Source: Ascochyta rabiei (taxonomy: Eukaryota > Ascomycota > Dothideomycetes > Pleosporales > Didymellaceae). Taken from it: a DNA stretch of 64,000 nt. The translations under genes were made by a program, and so were the position numbers. The first letter of the stretch is position 1. Every line of letters begins with the position of its first letter. The stretch covers positions 1,426,001 through 1,490,000 of the forward strand of contig NC_082415.1 in the NCBI RefSeq assembly GCF_004011695.2, in the 5' to 3' direction. The notes under the pieces were generated by a model that saw only the letters and a list, made by a program, of their open reading frames with translations, was not told the DNA's origin and made no database searches. Positions 21,225 through 31,124 of the stretch are shown here, one piece after another.

Positions 21225-22149
21225 ATGCAGTTAACTGTTTCCTACCTCGCAAGAATTGCTGTGACAGTAGCATCTGTCCATGGCGCTCTCACTCCTGTCA
21301 CGGATTTTGGGACCAACCCGACAAACCTCCAGATGAACATCAACGTCCCAGCCAAGCTCGCACCAAAGCCCGCGATCATCCTTGCTGTAAGTCCTTTTCC
21401 ATCTCCCAGCACACTTACTAATAGTATCCTAGCTGCATGGTTGCTTCGGCACCGGCGAAGCCTACGCAGCTGAGACAACCTACAACACCCTCTCAGAACA
21501 GAAAGGCTTCATAACCATATTCCCCTCTTCCAAACGCGACTCCAACTGCTGGGAAGTCAACACAGCAAAAGGTTTATCCCGCAACGCAGGAGGTGACAAC
21601 CAAGGTCTTGTCTCAATGGTGAATTACACGATCGCCAAGTACTCAGCCGATCCTGCGAAGGTGTTCGTCACGGGCTCCAGCTCAGGTTGCATGATGACCA
21701 ACGTACTCATGGCAACCTACCCAGATGTGTTTGCGGCGGCGACTTGCTACTCCGGCGTGGCTGCTGGCTGCGTGGCTGGTAGCCCTGGCGCGAGTCCAAT
21801 CTCCTCAGATCCGACGTGCGCAAACGGGCTGAACATAAAGACGCAGGCTGAGTGGGTCCGCATCGCGAAAGCAATGTATCCGCGGTATACAGGCAAATAC
21901 CCGAAGTTGGCGACGTGGCATGGGACGAACGATACGCTTGTTAAGTTGCCGAATCTGGGAGAGCAGTTGAAGCAATGGTCGGGTGTGCAGGGAGTTAAAT
22001 TTGCGAGGAATGTCACGAACACGCCAGAAACGGGATATACAAAGATTGTGTATGGAGACGGCACGAAGCTGGTAGGGTATGAGGCGAAGGGCGTAGGACA
22101 CACGGTACCAGTGCATGAGGAGGAGGATTTGACGTGGTTTGGGATCTAA
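21225..22149 (+). CDS. Secreted carbohydrate esterase (CE1 acetylxylan/feruloyl esterase-like)
   Basis: Exons 21225-21386 and 21433-22149; 292 aa. The 46-nt intron (GTAAGT ... TCCTAG) joins ...AIILA to LHGCFGTGE in frame. A signal peptide is likely over residues 1-21. The PHB-depolymerase/CE1 fold shows an oxyanion LHGC, nucleophile GSSSG (Ser137), Asp221 in WHGTND and His277 in GVGHTVP. The block DSNCWEVNTAKG followed by GGDNQGLVSMV is typical of fungal acetylxylan esterases that remove acetyl groups from xylan; feruloyl esterases of the same family are hard to separate by eye. No carbohydrate-binding module is present. The ATG chosen is the one starting the signal peptide. Confidence 0.9.
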
Positions 22150-22217
22150 CCGATATCTCAAGGTAACAGCGAGCATAGTCGGAAAAGCAAAGGGCGAGGA
22201 AGCTGGCCCAACTTCCA

Positions 22218-22676
22218 GCTTGGTGAAAGTGTCTTGTCTGTCTTTCACTTGTCAGCCCTCTCGATACTAAGCGATCACTTTACGTACCAGACCAACGCCT
22301 GGAGCCGCCTCAGCCACAACTCCATCAAAATCGGATACAGCAAACACCAACTTCAGACGACAGGTTCAACTCATTAATATTCAACCTCAATCAACAGCTA
22401 CTGCAAGAGGAACAGCTGCAGAAACAATTGATCAGGCAGAAAGAAGAGAGACAAACGCAGCGGCAACGTCAACAGCAACAAACGGAGCGATTAGCACAAG
22501 ATCGACAACGTGAAGCTGCATACGTCGCGCTTACATCGAGCGTCTTCCTTAGCTGCGAAGAAGGAGTTTGGTATGAATTCCTAGCGCACATTGTTAAGGA
22601 TACTGTGGAGGAGGTCGCTAGCGAGGTGCAGAGTAAGCGGTGGCTGGATCAAAGTGCCGCGGAGGAGATGCTGTGA
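22218..22676 (+). pseudogene. Possible Sac3-like C-terminal fragment
   Basis: From about 22218 a frame without ATG stays open for ~150 codons. It reads a Pro/Gln-rich part, then SDDRFNSLIFNLNQQLLQ, a long Gln/Arg/Glu helix, and finally FLSCEEGVWYEFLAHIVKDTVEEVASEVQ before TGA 22674-22676. The order of basic Gln-rich helix followed by a DGL..E-type helical pair recalls the tail of the mRNA-export scaffold Sac3. No Sac3 domain lies nearby. It may be a duplicated fragment, the last exon of an unrecognised gene, or a chance Gln-rich frame. The identity is only a suggestion. Confidence 0.3.
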
Positions 22677-24690
22677 TCAAAGGCTTCACAGAGTCAGGAT
22701 CGGCGGAGGTAAGCACGTACTGGAAGCGCCGACTACCTCCACTGTCTACTCGACCGACCTTGTGACAGTTTTCAGTTGGCTATGTAGTGTGCAGATTATG
22801 AATCAAGAAACTGGTGACTGTTCTGCGACAAGTCGGTGGTGCGTGGATCCTGATACCGGCTTTCGTGATAGACACGGCATCTGCCAGGAGCTTATATTGG
22901 TAGGACTGGAAGGATATCTTCAAATTTTCGACTGTTGTTTCGAAACATTGGCCACGTATGCAGATACTGCGAGGTACAGATGTCCTATATGCTATGAGCT
23001 GATATTAGGCATAGTTCAGTTTAGTGTCCCTGAATCGCCTGATCTATCGAGAGCGTCTGGCAAACTCCAGTATGCTCGATGTCGGCTGAGCTGGCTTCTC
23101 GTATGCTTCCAGTCCTTCCGGTGTTGAAGAATATATCATGTCTCGTGCACGTTGTGAATTGTGGCATATCAGAGCTGGCGACAGAAGAACTACAGTGGCA
23201 AGGATGTGGTGGTAATGATCTGATAGGGGATCCTTGGAGGAAACCTGAGTAAGGATGTCTTTAGCACGACAAGAGCTCGGGAGCAGAGTCAATGTGAAAC
23301 CTCGCTTGACCTGTGTCATATTTCCAAGACGAATGAAGTGCGTAAGATGGGCTTGGATGAATCGAGGTGTCTGCAAGTATAAGTCAGATGACGTGCCAAG
23401 TGTCTTGGTTCTTCGATGCTGCTGCTGGTCTTGGAGAAGACAGCAGATCGGCCCTTCTCCCAGCGGTATCGCTCGTGTGAAAACCGTTGTTGCACACGAC
23501 GACGAAAGGGTACGTGAGACACAACATCCACTTGGCGGTCGCGGAATGCTGTAGCTTTCGGGGACGGCGGAGAGGCACCCGAGTGAGTTCTGACTAGCGC
23601 ATAAACAACAGGCTGTCAGCCTTTCGAGTCAGTCGCGGCCGATGAGAACAGCCGTGCGGCCCGGAACGGAACACAGAACAAGACACGAGAAGCCGCAACG
23701 TGGTGTTCGATTTGAATGTTGGTGATGATGACGAAGGACGTTGATGGCGTAGGTGGTGCCTGAAGATCCTCGCCTAAGCGAAGGGCCTTGCAAGCCATTT
23801 ATTCGCACGCGACCCAAGCGTACCAAGATTGCGGCTTTCCAGCCCGGAGTGACACTGTCATGTCCCGCACAGCGTTGAATGGACGACGTAACCTACACTT
23901 ATCCGACAAGACCCCCGATCCCGCCGCGCCGCGTGCTTCTTCCTGATCACAGAGCACCTGCAGACACCCACCCAGCCAGTCACAGCGCGGAGATTGAGAG
24001 GGAACATCCCTGCAACCCTAACGCTCCCGCCGGCTCTCTGTCATCGTTTGAATCGAAGACGACGTCCAGAAGCCCAAGGAACGCATACCATACACCGCTG
24101 CGCTGACCGTGCGCTGAAAGAAAAAAGAGCTATTACCATTGCCGCATTGCCTATTGCACCGGAGCCCAACTATGGAGGTGAGCGCCCACTGCCCTCTGCT
24201 GCCCTGCCCTGTTGCGTCATCTTGTACATAGATTTCCTTCTTCTCGTCTTGTGTATCAACGCCGCTGCGCCGTACACGATCTTGTTTTTTTCTTTTCATC
24301 GCCAGCCGTAGCGAACTCAGCGCATGCTCTTTCCTCAGCCCTATCGTTGCGGTGCTGCCATGCACTGAGCGCCGGGTGCCTGCCTACGCGTGTTACTTGT
24401 AGTACCACACGGCGAGCGCTGATTGATTCATCGTCTTATCATTTTCCGATCTTCACCGCGACTTCTCCCTGCACAGCCCCTGCGTTGGTGGCTGGCATTG
24501 TTCAGCATTTCCCACGTCATTTCGGCTTCGAAAGTTTGAAAAGGGTCCTGCACGCGACACCACGGCATGCCAGTCAGGTGAAGGGAACAAGACCAGCCAA
24601 CATCGCTCGAGCGTTGCTGCCTAGCATTTTTCTCGTGTCTTTTTTTTTCAGTTGTTGTTTTCAGCTTTATACCCTGTATCACTACACACC
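22677..24690. other. Intergenic region before gtr2
   Basis: No supported gene. 22,680-23,870 has broken frames. 23,880-24,690 is pyrimidine-rich on the plus strand (runs of CTT and T near 24,230-24,300 and 24,640-24,660), as in fungal promoters and 5' UTRs. Confidence 0.4.
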
Positions 24691-26091
24691 ATGAGCTGCC
24701 GTCCAAGCCGGCAGATATCTGCATTTTCAGCAGAGGGGCTTGGGCAGCAAACCTACGAGGAAGATGGTGTTCGAAGATCATCAGTACAATCAGTCGTGCA
24801 GGCGTCGAGTCTGAAACCGGGAGCACAGTTGACCATGGAGCGTTTCCTACAGGACTTACCAAGCGCCGATCAGCCACCGGTGGAATTCAGTCAGCAATAT
24901 CACACCGGCCGAGTCTCGAATAGCAAAGGGAGAGATGGGAAGCCTAGGCTACTTCTCATGGGGCAGAGGAGGTGAGTGGGATCGCTATTGTTAAGATTCG
25001 TGGCTGATTAAGGACCAACAGGAGCGGCAAGTCCTCGATAGCTAGTGTAGTCTTCCACAAGCTGCCGCCAAGCGAGACGCTATTCCTCGAGACCACATAC
25101 AGGATTAAGAAGGAATCGATGCAGTAGGTGCTTGGTGAGACTGACGTGTGCGTCGACTAACCAGCATGTTCAGCTCTTTCATGGATTTCCAAGTCTGGGA
25201 TCTACCGGGCCATCTGGACTACTTTGACCCAGCATTCGATACGGACAACATCTTCGACGAAATCGGTGCGCTCATCTGGGTCATTGATGCGCAAGACGAA
25301 TATCTCGACGCGATTGCCAGACTCAACTTGACAATACTCAACTTACAGCACTCGTATCCCAACATTAACATCGAAGTCTTCGTACACAAAGTGGATGGCC
25401 TCTCGGACGATTTCCGCGGCGACACATTCCGCGACATTATTCAAAGAGTGCAGGACGAGCTCAGCGACAACGGCTATGAGCAAGCACCCATTTCCTTCTA
25501 CCAGACCAGCATCTACGATCACTCCATCTTCGAGGCCTTCAGCAAAGTCATACAGAAGCTAATACCGCAACTACCCACGCTCGAAGCGCTACTTAACAAC
25601 CTGTGCGCTGCGTGCAACATTGAAAAGGCATACCTCTTCGACATAATGAGCAAGATCTACGTAGCCACGGACACGACACCGACCGACATAGGCAATTACG
25701 AGATCTGTTCGGACTACATCGATGTCGTTGTCGACGTGGCCGAGATCTATGGATACGAACGGCAGAATGACACACCAGAAGAAGAGCAGCTCGAGAAGGG
25801 CAATGGAGATGCAGAGAGCTTGATCACGATGGAGAGGAAAGGAGCCCGGTACTTGTACCTGCGGGAACTGAACAAGTGAGCACTGACGTCTCTCCGGATT
25901 CAACTGGCTTTGCTGACACACGTAGGTATCTTGCACTCGTTTGCATCATGGGCGACGATAGTCCTGCCGAGAAGAAGGCCATCATCGACTACAACGTCGG
26001 TGTCTTCCAGGCCGGGCTCAAGAAGGTCTTCCCCAAGGGTGACCGGGAGGCTCAGGTGGAGATTGTGGCTACCAACGACGCAGCCTCGTAG
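24691..26091 (+). CDS. gtr2: Rag-family GTPase Gtr2 (RagC/D type)
   Basis: Four exons: 24691-24971, 25022-25123, 25174-25875, 25926-26091; 416 aa, each join in frame. Gtr2 pairs with Gtr1 in the EGO complex on the vacuole and signals amino-acid sufficiency to TORC1. The first intron splits the P-loop, which reads GQRRSGKSS (residues 91-99) after splicing. [12 protein letters not shown] follows, then [18 protein letters not shown], the switch II/G3 block specific to RagC/D-type proteins, and [21 protein letters not shown] is the Rag G4-like segment. The C-terminal half is the roadblock-like dimerisation domain. There is a ~65-residue N-terminal extension before the GTPase core. Assignment is firm; the fourth exon adds YLALVCIM to the end of the roadblock domain. 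Confidence 0.93.
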
Positions 26092-26585
26092 TAGAGTTTC
26101 GACACAGTGTGAAGCTTCGCCCTCTGGTACATTTCCTGGGGTTTCGAGGCAGACAGATGTTGTTGAGAGCATCATATTCAGTTAATACATTGCTTGCTCA
26201 CGACGAATACAAATACGAGACCAGACTCGCACCAAACCCTCCATTCGGTGTGGACGTGGCTGCATTAGCGGAGGGGGCCCGGCCAATGAGGCGTGGATGA
26301 TCTGCGTCATTGCCGCTCTTGTGCCGAATGCAGACTGTCACAGCTCCAAGCTTGCACGCAATTTATCTCCGCTACCTCGGACCGCTTCCCACCCCTCTTG
26401 AGCGCGTGTGAACAGCGTGGTCTTTTGCGTTTCTGAGATCTTTGTTGTTAAAACGACAAGTGTCAGGCGTACAAGTACAGAGGTGCGAGGGTGTATATCG
26501 GAAACAACGGCTATCAACATCGAACTGACATGGAGTAGCTTGACCAGCCATCACCTTACGGTCAAGACACCACACCACCGATACA
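26092..26585. other. Intergenic region between gtr2 and the heme protein gene
   Basis: No coding stretch supported. It contains the gtr2 3' flank and the promoter of the next gene on the same strand. Confidence 0.4.
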
Positions 26586-27598
26586 ATGTCGACGCCAGCC
26601 CGCCAGCGCAAACCGGCCACCACCACGGCCACGTCTAGCACTTCCACCGCCAGCTACGAAGACACAGTCCCCCGCAAACCAGCCACCACCACGGCCACGT
26701 CCAGCACGTCGACTGCAAGCCATGAGGACGCAGTTCCCCGCGCCCCCGCGTCCACGGCGGCCGCCAAGCAGGAGCTGAAAGCCGCCGTCAACGAGCAGGC
26801 AGCCAGAACGTCCAAGGGGTTTTCGGTCCTAGATGTCCTGCGCGTCCTCGGCGGCCTGGCGCTGCTCAGCGCGGGGCTGTCGTATCTGAGCACGAGCGGG
26901 ACGAGCATGACATGGGGGTACAACGCCAAATGGACACGCATGCGGGAGTGGAAAGGAATGCTGGTACGTGGGCGCTCTCTCTATCTCTTCAGTAGACTCC
27001 GGCAGCTTGCGGGTCCTGAGAAATCAATGCATCTAGCTAGTACTAATATCCCCACGCACAGAGAGGCCGCGTCCACCTCACCGACGCCCAGCTCCTGCAG
27101 TACGACGGCTCAGACCCCACGAAGCCCATCTACCTCGCCCTCAACGGCACCATCTACGACGTCTCGTCGTCGCCGCAAACCTACGGGCCAGGCGGCAGCT
27201 ACCACTTCTTCGCAGGCCGCGACGCCGCGCGTGCCTTCCTGACAGGCTGTTTCGCCGAAGACGCCGTGCCCGATCTCCGCGGCGTCGAAACCATGTTCAT
27301 GCCCGTCGACCCGGAGACGAAGCCCGACGCGCCAGCCGACGTGCGCGAGAAAGCGGCGCGGCGCCCGCCGCTGTCCCCGGGGGCGAGGAAGAACCGCCAC
27401 GCGCAGGAGCTGAGGCAGGCGAGGGCGAAGATGGTGCAGGGCCTCGAGAGCTGGCATGCGCTGTTCCGCGGCGATAAGGGGAAGCCGTACTTCGAGGCCG
27501 GCGTTGTCGATCGCCCGGTTGGGTGGGAGAGCCATGTCCCCGAGCGGCCGTTGTGCGAGCAGGCCGAGAAGAGTCGGCCGGTGAGGAAGTACGAGTAG
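26586..27598 (+). CDS. Membrane-anchored cytochrome-b5-like heme/steroid-binding protein (MAPR family)
   Basis: Exons 26586-26963 and 27062-27598; 304 aa. The 98-nt intron (GTACGT ... CGCACAG) joins ...EWKGML to RGRVHLTDAQL. The N-terminus has two copies of a Thr/Ser-rich unit (R-K-P-A-T4-ish, ending E-D-x-V-P-R). A hydrophobic segment at about 85-108 (VLRVLGGLALLSAGLSYL) is a likely membrane anchor. The cytochrome-b5-like fold follows: LLQYDGSDPTKPIYLALNG, IYDVSSSPQTYGPGGSYHFFAGRDAARAF, features of the MAPR group (Dap1, PGRMC, neudesin). The Tyr of TYGPGGSY is the usual heme ligand. It probably binds heme at the ER or other endomembrane; its exact role is not readable here. Confidence 0.88.
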
Positions 27599-27728
27599 AT
27601 GGGGTGTGATGTGATGGGGTGGTGGTGGTGGTGGTGGTCTACTGGGTTGTAGTGTGCGGTTTCCACCAACGTGCCTTGCGCTTCGTTGTATACTGTTCTT
27701 ACCATGTCTGTTCGATTATTCCTACTCT

Positions 27729-27768
27729 TGTGCGTGTGCGTGTGCGTGTGCGTGTGCGTATGTGCGTC
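27729..27768. repeat. (TGCGTG)n microsatellite
   Basis: About six hexanucleotide copies of GTGCGT. It is the first of a chain of simple repeats running to about 28,260. Confidence 0.8.
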
Positions 27769-27789
27769 AAAGGAGACATAAGATGTGAG

Positions 27790-27892
27790 ATAGGAGATGA
27801 GATAGGAGATGAGATAGGAGATGAGATAGGAGATGAGATAGGAGATGAGAAAGAAGATGAGAAAGAAGATGAGAAAGAAGATGAGATAGGAT
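27790..27892. repeat. 12-bp minisatellite GATGAGATAGGA with variant GATGAGAAAGAA
   Basis: Around five copies of GATGAGATAGGA pass directly into about three copies of a related GATGAGAAAGAA unit. Confidence 0.85.
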
Positions 27893-28061
27893 ATATACTG
27901 TGCCACACCACATCCCAAACGTCTATTCACGCACAAGATCAAGTCTCCTACTGCATCAGACGCGTGTTTGCGTTCGAGACAGCACGGGGATCAGAAGAGG
28001 CGTGTATCGACGTCTTACGAACTGTTATGTTTGTGTACAAGACGGGAGTCGAAGGGATAGG

Positions 28062-28243
28062 AGATTGGGGATGAGATTGGGGATGAGATTGGGGATGAGA
28101 TTGGGGATGAGATTGGGGATGAGATTGGGGATGAGATTGGGGATGAGATTGGGGATGAGATTGGGGATGAGATTGGGGATGAGATTGGGGATGAGATTGG
28201 GGATGAGATTGGGGATGAGATTGGGGATGAGATTGGGGATGAG
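28062..28243. repeat. 12-bp minisatellite GATTGGGGATGA, about 15 copies
   Basis: A nearly perfect tandem array of GATTGGGGATGA. It ends in GATGAGAATGGAAATGG-type hexamers. The G-runs spaced every 12 bp could in principle support G-quadruplex structure (inference). Confidence 0.9.
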
Positions 28244-28672
28244 AATGGAAATGGAAATGGAAATGAAAACGGGCGCCGCGATTGCGCGACGCGGAGTTTG
28301 ATCCAGTGTATGCGGCTGCTGGGTTAAACGCGTAGGAGCAGGTGTGCAAAGGGCTTGTTGCCCGGCTCTAGCGTCGACCGTGGGACAGGCTGCAGGTCTT
28401 CGTCCCCACAACATCCATCTCATCGGCTGCACACATCACGTCCAGATTCCACGAATGGGTTCGGATATCTTTTTCATTCAATACATAACCGACACGGCTT
28501 ACAGACGCGGTGCTGTACCGGTCGCCTGTCCTCTCTTCATGCCCTGACCTGTTGTCCGTAAAGACCCGTTCGTGATGACGCCGCTTGGTAACTGGGAAAA
28601 GAGGAATGTGGTTGAAAAGGGTGAAAAGAGCACCGAGGGCCGCGTCTACTTCATTTCGCCGGGGCGTGCGAT

Positions 28673-29178
28673 TTACTCGGCATCACCGACAGCGCGGGCT
28701 GTAAAAAAGGTTAGTTGTTTGAGAGCGCCAGGTGGGGGTCGTGTGGAGAGACGTACTGTAGACGGACAGCTTCGAGTGACCGACAACCTTCTTGATCTGG
28801 CCGTTGGCCTCGAGGTCGTTGAGGGCTTGGCGGGCGAGCGAACCGTTGATCTTGAGACGATCGACCAGGGTGGCGACAGTGATCAGGCGGTACGACTGGA
28901 CATCCTTGTTGAGCTTGTCGGTGACGTTCTTGTCGAAGACGACAGCGTGCTGGGCCTTGTCCTTGACTGTGGCATTGTCAGCCCGGATTCTCTTTTGCAG
29001 CATCCCATGTGCGCGGCGCGCGGAGACTGTGTGCGTGTGCAGCGGCCGTGGGCGAGTGCGCGCGCTGCGGTGCGCCGGAGAAGTCGTCGAGGGGTGCGTT
29101 TGTGCGGTGCGGTCACGTACCCTTGCCCTTGGACCACTTCTTCTTCTGCTTCTTGCCTCCGGTTGCTGCGGGTGCCAT
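28673..29178 (-). CDS. rps25: 40S ribosomal protein eS25
   Basis: Minus-strand exons 29178-29121, 28966-28757 and 28698-28673; 97 aa, the usual fungal length. The first exon gives MAPAATGGKKQKKKWSKGK. The intron 29120-28967 (GTACGT ... CCACAG) leads to VKDKAQHAVVFD. The second intron 28756-28699 (GTACGT ... TTTACAG) joins SKLSVY to TRAVGDAE and the stop. The middle exon holds the winged-helix core (SYRLITVATLVDRLKINGSLARQAL). The protein sits in the head of the small ribosomal subunit near the tRNA sites. Identity and splicing are both well supported. Confidence 0.96.
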
Positions 29179-29842
29179 TTTGTCGGATGTGATGGAGTTG
29201 TCGTGGTCGGCGTCAGAGACAAGTCGAAATTAAGCCAGTGGTGCGGAGTCGCCTTGGCGCACAGGCTAACGCAAGCGAGGCACGTGATTGAGATTCTCAC
29301 CCGCCGCACTTGGATCACGTACACTCTGCATCATCTACAGCTTCAGAATATAATCACTAGAGACGAACATGTAACAACCGTATTCAATACATACTATCCA
29401 AGAAGCAAGCAAAAGCCAATACAGAAGAAAGAAATCGAAACCAAAAGTCTGGATGCAAGGATAGACATGGATGTAATGCAAGCATGATAGTTTTTCCTTG
29501 CATTGAGATGAGCAACCATCGAAAGACTCTCTATTGCGTTGAACAAAGCGACGAGCGAGAACGCACGGTTCTTCTCGATGTTCTATTGAGAGACAATTTC
29601 TGCGTAGAACAAAGCAATAAGTAAGAAGGCGCGGTTCTTCTCTGTGATGTATCGAGAGACCGTTGCTGCAACATTGATGGGAGGAAGTCGAGATGAGTGA
29701 TGAAAGGACTCCAACAAAAGGACACAAACACAGGACTCAAAAAAAAAAGGACCCAAAAAAAAGATTCAAAAACGGTCAATCGAATGCTTGAACAATGGGT
29801 ATCGCGATTCCTAAACATCTACACCCTCCAGCACCAGGCCTC
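29179..29842. other. eS25 promoter and Swc5 3' flank
   Basis: No gene supported. A short inverted/direct repeat of GGTTCTTCTC(G/T) with AACAAAGC is seen near 29,540-29,640, and A-rich runs near 29,735-29,765. Confidence 0.4.
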
Positions 29843-30913
29843 TCATGTCAAAGCGGTGGGATTCGCAACTCTCCCGCGCCGACCCTCGTCCTCGATGCGC
29901 TGCTCGACGCCGGCCAGGAAGTCGCGGCGGCTCATGTAGTTGTCCTTTGACTTGCCGTGCTCGTGCAGCTCGTCGGCGATGCCCGCCTGATCGACGAAGC
30001 CGGTCCAGTCCATGCGCGACTTGTCCACGACGCTGAGCTTGGTGGCCTTGTCGGGCTTCCTCGGCCCGTCGGTGGGTGCGGCGGGCGGCGGGGCGAGGGA
30101 GGTGGGCGTCTTGCGCGGCCAGGCGAGCTGGTGCTCGGGCGCGAGGGCGCGGACGTAGCCTGTGGGGTTGGCGTCGAAGCGGCTTGGGCGTTTGAGCGGG
30201 CGGCGGACTTGCGAGTGTGGTGTCTTTGGGGCCGGGCCTTGTGCGGTCTCTGTGGCTTTGACTGCGGACGTGGGTTTCCAGCCGCGTGCGGTGTATTGTC
30301 CGAGGGCAGAGCGCGGGACCTGCTTCTCCTCGGTTGTCCTCTGGCCGGCGAACGTGTACGTCTTGGCCACAGCGACAAGCTCCTCCTCGACAGCGGCTTC
30401 GGTGGCCGAGGCGGGGGCAGGGGCAGGGGCAGCGTCTTGCAGGGTCGAGGCGTCTTGTCGCGGTGCTGGCTGCACGGGTCTCAGCGGGGCGGCAGTCATT
30501 TGCGCCCACAGTGCTTCGACGTCGACGGTGGCGCCCTCTGTCCTGGCCAGCGGCCTCGGTTCGGTCTGCTCGACTGCGCGCTGTGCGCGTGTCTTGATCA
30601 GCCCGCCCTCGCCGCCTTGGTCGTCAGACAGCAGCAGGTCCTGGCCGTCGTGTTTGCCGCCCTTGTTCCGCCTCGCGGCCTTGTTTGCCCGTGCGGCCTG
30701 TATCGTGACTTCGTCGCCCGAGTCCAGCTCCGGCTCGACAGCGGCTTTCCGCTTCCCCCTGCGCGGGGCGGGGGCTGCGTCGTCGCGCTCATCTTCGGAC
30801 GAGCTTGCGCCGTCGTCGGCGGGCGCCGAGTCGGGGCTGAAGTCTTCGTCCGAGGACTCGTGGTAGGGCGCTTCGGGCTCGTTGTCGTCGTCTCCGTACG
30901 TCTTGGGCGCCAT
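29843..30913 (-). CDS. swc5: SWR1-complex subunit Swc5 (BCNT/Cfdp1 family)
   Basis: Single exon of 356 aa, ATG at 30913. Swc5 is the BCNT subunit of the SWR1 chromatin remodeller that exchanges H2A for H2A.Z. The N-terminal half is acidic and Ser/Asp-rich (SSDEDFSPD, SSSEDERDD), with basic PRRGKRK patches, a low-complexity histone-binding tail. The C-terminal ~80 residues are the conserved BCNT domain: KATKLSVVDKSRMDWTGFVD followed by DELHEHGKSKDNYMSRRDFL. The frame continues past the ATG as antisense of the neighbouring gene and is not coding there. It is divergent from the membrane protein gene; the two ATGs are 211 bp apart, so they probably share a promoter region. Confidence 0.92.
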   Translation of the reverse strand: MAPKTYGDDDNEPEAPYHESSDEDFSPDSAPADDGASSSEDERDDAAPAPRRGKRKAAVEPELDSGDEVTIQAARANKAARRNKGGKHDGQDLLLSDDQGGEGGLIKTRAQRAVEQTEPRPLARTEGATVDVEALWAQMTAAPLRPVQPAPRQDASTLQDAAPAPAPASATEAAVEEELVAVAKTYTFAGQRTTEEKQVPRSALGQYTARGWKPTSAVKATETAQGPAPKTPHSQVRRPLKRPSRFDANPTGYVRALAPEHQLAWPRKTPTSLAPPPAAPTDGPRKPDKATKLSVVDKSRMDWTGFVDQAGIADELHEHGKSKDNYMSRRDFLAGVEQRIEDEGRRGRVANPTALT

Positions 30914-31124
30914 GACGGCGTGTTGACGATGGCCGCGGTGACGAAGGAGCTGGGACTTGGTGTTGCACCGATGCACCGCACACCATGCGAAACTAGACCC
31001 GTTCGGTGCATACGACCCCGCTGACGTCGCTGCAATCGACAGCCAAGGCCGCGTCGCATTCACAACAACGCCCCAAACACCGGCTGTCCTGCACTCGACC
31101 TGCAGAAGCACCCGCAACGGCAGA
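30914..31124. promoter_or_regulatory. Divergent promoter between swc5 and the membrane protein gene
   Basis: 211 bp separate two head-to-head ATGs. The frame of each gene stays open through the interval but lacks ATG, and GC content is high, so I read it as a shared promoter/5' UTR. No individual factor site is claimed. Confidence 0.5.

Larger units (their letters stand above)
27599..28672. other. Repeat-rich spacer
   Basis: Between the heme protein gene and the eS25 gene; two convergent 3' ends. It is dominated by microsatellites and minisatellites listed separately. Long frames across it, such as SHPQ or EDEIGD repeats, are products of the repeats. Confidence 0.6.

Noticed and set aside
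27900..28432. Long frames reading SHPQ, GMRL or IPNL repeats
   Set aside because: They are translations of the 12-bp minisatellite in different frames.
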